Part shown: positions 35,780-42,440 of the stretch, in pieces
Layout: every line of letters begins with the position of its first letter
Position numbering within the stretch: position 1 is the first letter of the stretch
Assembly: GCF_018881595.1 (NCBI RefSeq)
Contig: NZ_JACVQA010000014.1
Coordinates: forward strand, 80,017-122,456
Direction: 5' to 3'
Length of the DNA: 42,440 nucleotides
DNA from: Polynucleobacter sp. UK-Gri1-W3
GTDB taxonomy: Bacteria > Pseudomonadota > Gammaproteobacteria > Burkholderiales > Burkholderiaceae
The notes under the pieces: model-generated
Database searches by the model: none
What the model was told of the DNA's origin: nothing
Seen by the model: only the letters and a program-made list of their open reading frames with translations
Position numbers and translations under genes: made by a program

Positions 35780-35956
35780 TTGCGTCTACGTTTAATACTC
35801 ATAACCAATCCACAAACTAGTGGCGGCTTATTGGTGTCATGCAGCCCTGATAGCGTGAAAGAAGTATTAGATATTTTTAATCAGCACCAATTCTTGGGCG
35901 CCCGCGTCATTGGTCAAATGAGCAAGCGCCAAGAAAAACCTTTGGTGGTTTCTTAG
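35780..35956 (+). pseudogene. selD: C-terminal remnant of selD (selenophosphate synthetase)
   Basis: Directly after rhlE, an open frame without an ATG start encodes ITNPQTSGGLLVSCSPDSV followed by EVLDIFNQHQFLGARVIGQM and a stop at 35954-35956. The PQTSGGLLV motif is characteristic of the SelD C-terminal domain (usually DPQTSGGLL). Only about 58 codons of a roughly 350-codon gene remain; the ATP-binding N-terminal part is missing. Best read as a deletion scar of selenium metabolism. No selA, selB or selU gene is visible in this window. Confidence 0.82.
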
Positions 35957-35977
35957 GTTATTTCTTGGGTTATTTCT
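35954..35977. repeat. 12-bp imperfect tandem duplication
   Basis: TAGGTTATTTCT followed by TGGGTTATTTCT, two copies with one mismatch, between the selD remnant and the end of the mmsB-like gene. A small slippage or deletion-joint trace. Confidence 0.5.
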
Positions 35978-36848
35978 TTAGATTAAACACACTAGAGAAA
36001 TCCAGCTGACCATTACCTGCTTTGCTGTGATTTTCATACAGTTGCTGGGCCAGCTTTCCTAGTGGGATGCTAGCATCTAGGTTCTCCGCATTCTCCACTG
36101 CCAGACCTAAGTCTTTGAGCATGAGGTCGACACCAAAGCCGCCTGCGTAGCCTTTTGAGGATGGTACGTTATCCATGACGCCCGGGCATGGGTTATATAA
36201 CTCTAATGCCCAATTGCGCCCAGAGCTTTTTGACATGATGTCGGACAGTACTTTAGGGTCCATGCCATTGGCAATTCCCAAGCGCAATGCCTCACTAGTA
36301 CCCAGCATCTGAATACCCAACATCATGTTGTTGCAGACTTTGACGGTCTGCCCGGCCCCATTAGTGCCAGCATGAAAGATATTCTTACCCATCTTCTCTA
36401 GCAATGGACGTGCGCACTCAACCGCGCTTGCATCACCACCAACCATAAACGTTAATGTGCCAGCCTGCGCGCCAGCAGTCCCACCTGAGACAGGTGCATC
36501 GATCATGACAACACCCTTTGCCTTGGCCGCAGCGGCAACCGCTTGTGCCACCTTTGGTGAAATCGTTGAGCAATCAATCAGAAGTGTCTTAGGATTGGCA
36601 TTTGCTAGCAAGCCAGTATCGCCAAGGTACAAACTCTCCACATGGCGTGAAGCCGGCAACATGCTGATTAATATATCAGCATCTTTTGCAGTAGCGTTTG
36701 CATCGTCTGCAACGATGCCACCTGCAGCAGCAAATGCATCAAGCTGACTCTTTACTAAATCAAAGCCAGTAACTTGATGTCCTGCTTTGAGTAAGTTGAG
36801 AGCCATTGGTAGACCCATATTGCCAAGCCCAATAAATCCGATTTTCAT
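35970..36848 (-). CDS. mmsB: 3-hydroxyisobutyrate dehydrogenase-type beta-hydroxyacid dehydrogenase
   Basis: 292 residues. N-terminal Rossmann motif IGFIGLGNMGLPMALNLL, substrate loop DAPVSGGTAGAQAGTLTFMV, and catalytic Lys in AGQTVKVCNNMML. The C-terminal NPCPGVMDNVPSSKGYAGGF is typical of MmsB (valine degradation). NAD-dependent oxidation of 3-hydroxyisobutyrate is likely; tartronate semialdehyde reductase is the main alternative. AGGAA precedes the ATG. No other valine-degradation gene is adjacent except possibly the crotonase far upstream. Confidence 0.88.
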   Translation of the reverse strand: MKIGFIGLGNMGLPMALNLLKAGHQVTGFDLVKSQLDAFAAAGGIVADDANATAKDADILISMLPASRHVESLYLGDTGLLANANPKTLLIDCSTISPKVAQAVAAAAKAKGVVMIDAPVSGGTAGAQAGTLTFMVGGDASAVECARPLLEKMGKNIFHAGTNGAGQTVKVCNNMMLGIQMLGTSEALRLGIANGMDPKVLSDIMSKSSGRNWALELYNPCPGVMDNVPSSKGYAGGFGVDLMLKDLGLAVENAENLDASIPLGKLAQQLYENHSKAGNGQLDFSSVFNLKK

Positions 36849-36877
36849 ATTGTTCCTAGTTATATTATTTTGCTGCT

Positions 36878-37147
36878 CTACTCTTTTCTTGAGGCCAAGT
36901 ACTTAACACCCTCTGGACCATACGATTCCGCATGAGGCTGCTTAAAACTTAACTGAAATATATCGCCGGCCTTGTAAACCGTACTCTGACTATTGGTGAT
37001 GATAGTGATACTTCCCTCAATGACAAGCGCCCTAACCTCAAAAGGATGCTCGTGATCATCTAGGTGACTATTGGGGGCCTGCTGCACCTCTACTGGCTGA
37101 GGAAACCCATCCTGATGAAGGATCTGTAAAAATTGCTCTGTATTCAT
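36878..37147 (-). CDS. Small cupin-domain protein
   Basis: About 89 residues from ATG 37147 (MNTEQFLQILHQDGF); a longer frame to 37189 is possible. Single cupin barrel: SHLDDHEHPFEVRALVIEGS with His-x-His-like metal ligands (DHEHPFE) and a second motif QPHAESYGPEG. It probably binds a divalent metal. Function unknown. It lies 29 bases before mmsB on the same strand. Confidence 0.8.
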   Translation of the reverse strand: MNTEQFLQILHQDGFPQPVEVQQAPNSHLDDHEHPFEVRALVIEGSITIITNSQSTVYKAGDIFQLSFKQPHAESYGPEGVKYLASRKE

Positions 37148-37207
37148 ATCTTTACTATAGCGTGGATATACTCTCTTGGCATTTGGCAATCTATATAAGG
37201 AATCGTG

Positions 37208-37498
37208 ATGGTTAAAGTAATTGGGCTAATGGAACTGATAGACCAAAGCGCTTTTGAGCAATACCGCTCTCAAGTTGGGCAAACGGTCGAGCTCTACAAG
37301 GGCTCCATCAAAAACCGTGGCTCGGTAGCTGAACTATTCTGGAATGAATTAGGCATTGTATCTTTCAATACTTTTGTAGAGCTGGAATTTCCCAGTACGC
37401 AAGACGCTCACGCTTGGGCTAATAGTTCTGAATACCAATCGCTTGTACCAATTCGTAGCAAAGCTATGAAGCTCACTCTATTTAGCGTAGCTATCTAA
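37208..37498 (+). CDS. DUF1330-like small protein
   Basis: 96 residues from ATG 37208, with AAGGA 6 bases upstream. Ferredoxin-like dimeric alpha-beta barrel pattern: VIGLMELIDQSAFEQYRSQV, VELYKGSIKNRG, FVELEFPSTQDAHAWANSSE and YQSLVPIRSKAMK, as in DUF1330 proteins. Function unknown. It diverges from the cupin gene. Confidence 0.75.
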   Translation: MVKVIGLMELIDQSAFEQYRSQVGQTVELYKGSIKNRGSVAELFWNELGIVSFNTFVELEFPSTQDAHAWANSSEYQSLVPIRSKAMKLTLFSVAI

Positions 37499-37526
37499 AT
37501 TGACTATTAACTAGTGTTCAGGAATT

Positions 37527-37556
37527 AAAAAAGCCTAGCTCGTTAAAGCTAGGCTT
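37527..37556 (-). terminator. Terminator of the H1-like gene
   Basis: Ten-bp perfect stem AAGCCTAGCT/AGCTAGGCTT with a 6-base loop. On the minus strand it is followed by T6, so it ends the gene stopping at 37579; the plus-strand DUF1330 gene may also use it. Confidence 0.85.
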
Positions 37557-37578
37557 ATCAATCAGTCTGGAGTGAGAA

Positions 37579-37767
37579 TTACTTCTTAGCTTCCATCGCC
37601 TCTTTAGCGGCAGTGATTTCTTTGCGACGCTCTTTGCATGCGCCAGCGATTTCTTGCAAGGCCTTGCGTGCGCGAGCAGCAGATGCCTTAATACCTTTTT
37701 CAATAAATTTTTCGTTTTCAGCTTTGTACGCCTCAAAAGCAGCCAACAATGTATCGTGTTGTGACAT
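37579..37767 (-). CDS. Histone H1-like small basic protein
   Basis: 62 residues. The ATG at 37767 has a strong ribosome site (AGGAG, 6 bases upstream). It is helical and Ala/Lys/Glu-rich: FEAYKAENEKFIEKGIKAS, ARARKALQEIAGACKERRKE. The pattern recalls the N-terminal part of chlamydial histone-like Hc1 and related betaproteobacterial proteins. It may bind DNA as a nucleoid protein; that is inference. Monocistronic with a good terminator, suggesting high expression. Confidence 0.7.
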   Translation of the reverse strand: MSQHDTLLAAFEAYKAENEKFIEKGIKASAARARKALQEIAGACKERRKEITAAKEAMEAKK

Positions 37768-37928
37768 CTCGTCTCCTGTTAACAAATGAATATTTATACT
37801 GACAGCGGAGTCAGTATATCCCCATAAAAAGCATAAGAAATCGCCCCCCAAATCAGGGATAACTCTTATATTAGCGTGTTCAGCCACAATAGATTCATAT
37901 CCTCATAAATAGCTTGGAGACACGCAAA

Positions 37929-38903
37929 ATGCTCAGAAATGTCCTTCTATTGCTGATTGGCGGACTAATTGCACTTTCAGCCAATGCTCAAACAAGCTCC
38001 TGGCCCGCTTCTAACAAGCCGATTACCTTTATTAACCCCTTCCCGCCAGGCGGGGCTGTAGACGCTTTTGGACGCCCTCTAGCCAAGCAACTTTCCACCC
38101 AATTAAACGACTCTATCGTGGTTGATAACCGTGGTGGTGCAGGTGGGACCCTGGGTGCTGCAGTAGCAGCAAAAATGGCACCCGATGGCTACACCTGGCT
38201 TCTTGGTGCGGTGCATCATTCAATTGCGCCCAGCATGTACACCAACCTGTCTTATGACATCACTAAAGATTTTGAGCCTATCGCGATCATTGGTAGCGTT
38301 CCTCATGTCATCGTTGTGAATCCAAACAAGTTTCCAAAGAATGATTTGAAATCCATCATGGAAGAGATTCGCAAGCATCCAGGAAAATATAACTACGCAT
38401 CTACAGGCAATGGCACATCACAGCATTTAACCGGTGAGTTATTCAAGATGCAGAACAAACTGTTTATTACGCACATTCCTTATCGTGGAACAGGACCAGC
38501 ATTGCAAGATCTCGTGGCGGGTCAAGTTGATATGATGTTTGACACACTCGCAGGTGCAGCGCCATTCATCAAGAATGGGCAACTGATTGCAGTAGCAGTA
38601 GCAACCTCTAAAAGAGTTGATGCATTTCCAAATGTGCCAACCGCTCAAGAGTTGGGAATCAGCAATTTCATTGTATCGAGTTGGTATGCTATGTGGGCAA
38701 TTAAAGGTACGCCTAAGGATATCATCGAGAAGATGAGCGCTGAAGTGCAGATAGCGCTTGCCTCACCCGAGATTAAAGAGCGCTGGGCGGCTATGGGGGC
38801 GACTGTGCCGAAGATGACACGCCCCGAACTTGTCGCCTACATCAACCAGGAAATTACACGCTGGGGTGAAGTAGTTAAAAAGTCCGGCGCCAAGTTAGAT
38901 TAA
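37929..38903 (+). CDS. Bug/TctC-family periplasmic solute-binding protein
   Basis: 324 residues from ATG 37929 (GGAG 9 bases upstream; an in-frame TTG at 37914 is less likely). Signal peptide ends LSANAQ. Motifs: ITFINPFPPGGAVDAFGRPL, NRGGAGGTLGAAVAAKMAPD, HIPYRGTGPALQDLVAGQVD. Orphan with no TctAB. It is followed after 47 bases by the multi-rhodanese gene on the same strand, so the pair may be one transcript; the meaning is unclear, perhaps an organosulfur ligand. Confidence 0.93.
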   Translation: MLRNVLLLLIGGLIALSANAQTSSWPASNKPITFINPFPPGGAVDAFGRPLAKQLSTQLNDSIVVDNRGGAGGTLGAAVAAKMAPDGYTWLLGAVHHSIAPSMYTNLSYDITKDFEPIAIIGSVPHVIVVNPNKFPKNDLKSIMEEIRKHPGKYNYASTGNGTSQHLTGELFKMQNKLFITHIPYRGTGPALQDLVAGQVDMMFDTLAGAAPFIKNGQLIAVAVATSKRVDAFPNVPTAQELGISNFIVSSWYAMWAIKGTPKDIIEKMSAEVQIALASPEIKERWAAMGATVPKMTRPELVAYINQEITRWGEVVKKSGAKLD

Positions 38904-38950
38904 ATACAATAGATTCAAAAAAGTAACATTCAAAACAATTAAGAGACAGC

Positions 38951-40540
38951 ATGAGCATTCAGACTAAAAATTATTCATTTGTTCGCAATAAACTTCTTAA
39001 CAAAGAAGAGATTGCATTATTAGATGTGCGCGAAGAAGATCCTCATGCACAAGAACATCCTCTCTTTGCTGCAAACCTTCCTCTTTCCAGAATTGAGATC
39101 GATGCTTTTGCCAAGCTACCCAAAAAGAATGTCCCCATCGTTACACTAGACGATGGCGAAGGATTTGCACCATTGGCTGCCCAGCGCTTGGTTAATTTAG
39201 GCTATACCGATGTTTCTGTATTTGAGGGTGGAGTAAAAGGCTGGAAGGCTGCAGGTGGCGAGGTATTCAAAGACGTCAATGTTCCTAGCAAGTCTTTTGG
39301 TGAATTCGTTGAATCCAAACGTCACACCCCTTCTTTATCAGCTCAAGAAGTAAAGCAATTAATTGATAACAAAGAAGATGTTGTGGTCGTAGATGTCCGC
39401 CGCTTTGATGAATACAACACCATGAGCATTCCAACAGGGATTAGTGTTCCAGGTGCAGAACTCATCCTGCGTCTTCCTGAGTTAGCCCCTAACCCAAAGA
39501 CCAAAGTGATTGTGAACTGCGCCGGCAGAACACGTAGCATTATCGGGACTCAGTCACTGATTAATGCTGGCATTCCAAATGAGGTCAATGCGCTACGTAA
39601 TGGCACGATTGGTTGGACCTTAGCGGGTCAAGAATTAGATAAAGGTCAAAGCAGAAAATTTCAGGAAGTGAGCGAATCTACAAAGAGTGATGCAGCAGAA
39701 CGTGCTCGCAGAGTTGCAGATAGGGCTGGTGTCAAGCGCGCCAGCCTAAGCGATGTCCAGACCTGGAAAGCACAATCCGATCGAACTACTTATTTCTTTG
39801 ATACTCGCACCCCAGAAGAATATGAGGCGGGTCATCTTCCAGAATTTAGATCTGTACCTGGGGGACAGTTAGTTCAAGAAACGGAGATGGTTGCCCCAGT
39901 TCGTGGCGCTCGCGTTGTTTTGGTTGACCCAAGCGGTGGTGGAGTACGAGCCAATATGCCTGCTTCATGGTTGGCACAAATGGCATGGGACGTCTATGTA
40001 CTTGACGGAGTAAATCCTTCTGACCTCTCTGAAAATGGGATCTGGAAGACGCCTCTACCAAGTCTTCCAACAATAGAAACCGTAGATGCTCAGACGGTGT
40101 CTCATTGGCTCAAATCAGATAGTAATACGATTGCCATTGATTTCAGTACACATGCCAACTACGTTAAGGGACATATTCCTGGAAGTTGGTATGCCCTACG
40201 CTCACAACTGACTGAAGCTTTAAAAAAGATTCCACAGGTAGATCGCTATGTCATCACCAGCGCACCTAGCGAACTGAGTGCTTTTGCCGCCCAAGAACTG
40301 CAAACACTCACCGATGCTGAAGTTCTGATTCTTGAAGGTGGAAATGCTGCCTGGATAAAAGCAGGACTGGAGCTTGAGAAAGGCCCAAGTCACTTAGCCT
40401 CACCCCCTCTGGATCGCTATAAGCGCCCTTACGAAGGCACTAGCGTAGACCCTGCAGCGATGCAGGCATATCTTGATTGGGAGTTTGGTTTAGTCGAACA
40501 ACTAGGCAAGGACGGAACCCATCACTTCTGGGTCCTCTAG
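38951..40540 (+). CDS. Four-domain rhodanese-like protein
   Basis: 529 residues, four tandem rhodanese units at about 10-105, 125-230, 260-370 and 385-485. Only unit 2 has an active-site cysteine: Cys190 in VNCAGRTRS. Units 1, 3 and 4 have TLDDGEGFA, VDPSGGGVR and TSAPSELSA there. Likely a cytosolic sulfurtransferase acting on thiosulfate, persulfide or a similar donor. No signal peptide. The C-terminal extension AYLDWEFGLVEQLGKDGTHH is typical of this multi-domain group. It follows a Bug gene. Confidence 0.9.
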   Translation: MSIQTKNYSFVRNKLLNKEEIALLDVREEDPHAQEHPLFAANLPLSRIEIDAFAKLPKKNVPIVTLDDGEGFAPLAAQRLVNLGYTDVSVFEGGVKGWKAAGGEVFKDVNVPSKSFGEFVESKRHTPSLSAQEVKQLIDNKEDVVVVDVRRFDEYNTMSIPTGISVPGAELILRLPELAPNPKTKVIVNCAGRTRSIIGTQSLINAGIPNEVNALRNGTIGWTLAGQELDKGQSRKFQEVSESTKSDAAERARRVADRAGVKRASLSDVQTWKAQSDRTTYFFDTRTPEEYEAGHLPEFRSVPGGQLVQETEMVAPVRGARVVLVDPSGGGVRANMPASWLAQMAWDVYVLDGVNPSDLSENGIWKTPLPSLPTIETVDAQTVSHWLKSDSNTIAIDFSTHANYVKGHIPGSWYALRSQLTEALKKIPQVDRYVITSAPSELSAFAAQELQTLTDAEVLILEGGNAAWIKAGLELEKGPSHLASPPLDRYKRPYEGTSVDPAAMQAYLDWEFGLVEQLGKDGTHHFWVL

Positions 40541-40578
40541 GTCCTTGCTGTTGTCAGTAAAGCAACTGAGTTGATCAG

Positions 40579-41628
40579 TTAAACAATCTTGTTACGGATG
40601 ATGCCGATGCCGGTGATATTGGTTTCCATTACATCACCTGGCTTCATAAACTCCTGAGGAGTTCTTCCAGCGCCAACGCCAGATGGTGTGCCAGTTGCAA
40701 TGATGTCGCCAGGCAATAATGTTAAGCCACGCGATAGCTCGGCAATAATTGCTGGTATCTTGAAATACATTTGCCTGTAACTAGCATTTTGCTTTTCAAC
40801 ACCATTCACGCGGCAAATAATGCGTGTGTCATCCAAATTGACACCACCAGCAGTAACAACCCATGGACCCATTGGGCCGTGACCATCCAAACTCTTGCCT
40901 TTAAACCATTGACCGGACTGACGTTTTTGCTGAATGTCACGTGCCGTAGTGTCGTTGTAAGCAGAGTAGCCAAAGACATAGTCCATTGCATTGTCTTCAG
41001 AGATATTCTTACCCTTTTTACCAATCACCACTGCTAGCTCAGCTTCCCAGTCAATCATGGTGGAGATGCCAGCATCATAAGGAATGTTATCGAATGGACC
41101 ATTCATGGTTTGAGTGCCTTTAGTAAACAGCACTGGAACCTTTGGATACTCTTTTACAGCGGTATCAGCGCGGTGCTTAAGACCCTCTTCAAAATGATCA
41201 AGATAATTCCAGCCCACACAATAAATATTGCTTTGTGGCTTAGGGATGGGTGATAGCAAAATCACATTATTAACATTGGTTAAATTACTTCCACGGCCTT
41301 TGAATAAAGTCGCCAACTCAAGCAACCCTTTATTACCAGAACCGGCCAAAGAAATCATTGAAGTAGGATCAAATGACAATTGCACTTTTTGACGAGCTGC
41401 TTCAGCAGGAATATCTACCACCATTCCGTCATTTGTTACCAAGCCCAATCTCGAAGTAGCGCCCATTTTTGGAAGGTAGTTAGCAACCCTGAGTCCAGCT
41501 TTACCAGTTAACGGCTCGACCACGATCGGCGGCTGGCCATCTGGTGCAGCAATGGCATTAGAAATAAACATGCTACCCATAGCAGCAGTTGCGCCCAATT
41601 TCAGCGCATCTCTTCGATTTGTATCCAC
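40579..41628 (-). CDS. FAH-family protein with Tat-like signal
   Basis: 349 residues. The start is GTG at 41628 with AAAGGAGACGCT upstream. The N-terminus MDTNRRDALKLGATAAMGSM has an RR motif and a hydrophobic stretch ending NAIAAPDG, consistent with Tat export. FAH core: IYCVGWNYLDHFEEG, metal site STMIDWEAELAVVIG, Asp in SAYNDTTARDIQ and LTLLPGDIIATGTPSGVG. The second exported FAH-like protein in this window (compare the gene ending at 25782). Reaction unknown. Convergent with the rhodanese gene. Confidence 0.83.
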   Translation of the reverse strand: MDTNRRDALKLGATAAMGSMFISNAIAAPDGQPPIVVEPLTGKAGLRVANYLPKMGATSRLGLVTNDGMVVDIPAEAARQKVQLSFDPTSMISLAGSGNKGLLELATLFKGRGSNLTNVNNVILLSPIPKPQSNIYCVGWNYLDHFEEGLKHRADTAVKEYPKVPVLFTKGTQTMNGPFDNIPYDAGISTMIDWEAELAVVIGKKGKNISEDNAMDYVFGYSAYNDTTARDIQQKRQSGQWFKGKSLDGHGPMGPWVVTAGGVNLDDTRIICRVNGVEKQNASYRQMYFKIPAIIAELSRGLTLLPGDIIATGTPSGVGAGRTPQEFMKPGDVMETNITGIGIIRNKIV

Positions 41629-41756
41629 AGCGTCTCCTTTAATATTTTTATTGGTATTTAATTAATGCTGATACGTTCTCTAAACTATCTGCTGTAAATA
41701 TTAATACCAAACTCCAATCTTAGGCAGAAAATTGAGAAAATCGCTATTCTTAGGCT

Positions 41757-42074
41757 ATGTCCTTTCCTCAAACATCTCCCTGCATTCGCCTAATGGCCAG
41801 CCTTTTAATCCTCCTGGGCTTATGCGCCTGCGAACGAGAGGTTTACACCAGCTGGAATTGCAGCTCCACTAGCGATGGAAAGATTCCCATGGTCCTGCGC
41901 AAAGCTCAAATGGAATTTAGAGGCGATAAATTGGATTACTGTGGCAGCTTGGGTAACGAAAGTTATTTTGATCAAAAGTGTCCAGCACAAACTACCCAAT
42001 CTAGCGCAACATTCACACCCTCTTCAGGATTGCTCCTCCTCCAAGGGCAAGAGTTTCAGTGCACTGCTTTATAA
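41757..42074 (+). CDS. Small lipoprotein, unknown function
   Basis: 105 residues. The signal region RLMASLLILLGLCACERE contains a lipobox LCAC (Cys25), so it is probably a lipoprotein. Several further cysteines lie in the mature part (NCSS, YCGS, KCPA, QCTA), enough for two disulfides in the periplasm. No family recognised. It starts 128 bases upstream-divergent from the exported FAH gene. Confidence 0.7.
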   Translation: MSFPQTSPCIRLMASLLILLGLCACEREVYTSWNCSSTSDGKIPMVLRKAQMEFRGDKLDYCGSLGNESYFDQKCPAQTTQSSATFTPSSGLLLLQGQEFQCTAL

Positions 42075-42095
42075 GAATTTGTTGAGAAACTCATC

Positions 42096-42320
42096 ATGAA
42101 TCTATTAAGCCCCAAGAAATTACTCCTGACAAAGTGGACAGCGGTAAATCCTATTGCCAAACAAAAGCATTTTTTAGTTAGTAAGGTAATCCTTCCTGAG
42201 CCTCCAAGTGAAAAAATTGAGTTTGTAGAAATTGAGGCCGTCTTTTCTAAGAAGACCACGCAAATCCCTTGGCGCGACCTCACCAATAGTGAGCTTTGGT
42301 TGCAAGGCTGGATCGAGTAG
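42096..42320 (+). CDS. TIGR02450-family Trp-rich protein, end altered by intron
   Basis: 74 residues. Family pattern: NLLSPKKLLLTKWTAVNPIA, KQKHFLVSKVI, EAVFSKKTTQIPWRDL and the ending WLQGW. Function unknown. Related proteins end within a residue or two of WLQGW; here the last codons (Ile-Glu-stop) lie at the junction with the minus-strand group II intron that begins at about 42311-42317, so the stop codon is intron-derived. It follows the lipoprotein gene by 21 bases. Confidence 0.8.
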   Translation: MNLLSPKKLLLTKWTAVNPIAKQKHFLVSKVILPEPPSEKIEFVEIEAVFSKKTTQIPWRDLTNSELWLQGWIE

Positions 42321-42440
42321 GGTGAGGGATTACTCCCTCAGCCCTCTCACACCACCGTACGTGCGGTTCCGCATACGGCGGTTCAAATAGCACGCTGAAG
42401 ATTTTGGTAGGTTACTACCAAAGACACCAGCCCCAGTTGT
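42317..42440 (-). mobile_element. 3' end of a group II intron (domains V and VI)
   Basis: On the minus strand, domain V at 42384-42350 reads GAACCGCCGTATGCGG then AACCGCACGTACGGTGG: the stem with a CGC-type catalytic triad near its base, a short GGAA-type apical loop and the two-base bulge. Domain VI follows at about 42346-42318 (stem GAGGGA/TCCCTC) with an unpaired A at 42323, seven bases before a terminal AC at 42317. The intron body and its reverse transcriptase lie beyond the window. The exact exon boundary is uncertain (42311-42317). It is inserted antisense to the Trp-rich gene. Confidence 0.78.

Noticed and set aside
37579..37887. 102-residue version of the H1-like protein
   Set aside because: The extension contains no family-like sequence and the inner ATG at 37767 has a strong ribosome site.
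40564..40580. AACTGA/TCAGTT hairpin after the rhodanese gene as terminator
   Set aside because: Six-bp AT-rich stem with no T-run; too weak to call.
42330..42440. Minus-strand open frame encoding RRMRNRTYGGVRGLRE
   Set aside because: This is the group II intron domain V/VI RNA read as protein, a common false ORF.

Overview
The window looks like a chromosomal segment of a betaproteobacterium, most likely a Polynucleobacter-type Burkholderiales freshwater bacterium. This is an inference from the trxA-rho-rpmE2 block, several orphan Bug/TctC-type solute-binding proteins, moderate GC content and short intergenic gaps. No rRNA, tRNA or CRISPR array was recognised. About 40 protein genes are supported, plus one gene remnant and one intron end.

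Layout. (1) 47-1865, minus: umuD-umuC, the DNA polymerase V mutagenesis operon, under an almost perfect LexA/SOS operator. (2) 2147-9218, minus: addB-addA recombination helicase/nuclease, followed by a DUF1993 gene. (3) 9329-14923, plus: trxA, rho (with a long C-rich, G-poor leader), rpmE2, a GT39/ArnT-like membrane glycosyltransferase and a MATE exporter. (4) 14945-18857, minus: four consecutive lipoprotein genes (COG3014-like, YcfL-like, LpoB-like, and a second LpoB/CsgG-like protein). (5) 18915-20672, minus: a Bug protein, a DsbB variant and a 52-residue DUF5993 membrane protein. (6) 20760-26825: a crotonase lacking both hydratase glutamates, an alpha/beta hydrolase, a cytosolic FAH-family hydrolase, a SemiSWEET, a second Bug protein, an outer-membrane barrel and a Tat-exported FAH-family protein. 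(7) 26922-32708: feoAB with a Fur box; an orphan ModA-like protein; a ModE-HTH/binding-protein-domain regulator divergent from an orphan TupA-like tungstate-binding protein; and a periplasmic protein made of two repeats. (8) 32844-38903: GNAT, YbgC thioesterase, a thiol-dioxygenase-like cupin, RhlE helicase, a selD C-terminal remnant, MmsB-type dehydrogenase, cupin, DUF1330, a histone-H1-like small protein and a third Bug protein. (9) 38951-42440: a four-domain rhodanese, a second exported FAH-family protein, a small lipoprotein, a Trp-rich TIGR02450 protein and, at the right edge, the 3' end (domains V and VI) of a group II intron on the minus strand.

Themes. Substrate capture recurs: three Bug proteins without TctAB and two oxyanion-binding proteins without visible permeases, with FAH-family hydrolases nearby, two of them apparently exported. 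The trace-element theme covers iron (feoAB), molybdate/tungstate (modA-like, tupA) and a lost selenium gene (selD remnant). The best candidates for under-described biology are the four-lipoprotein LpoB cluster, the DsbB/DUF5993 pair with a relocated cysteine pair, the tupA gene bracketed by a 16-bp direct repeat, and the exported FAH proteins.
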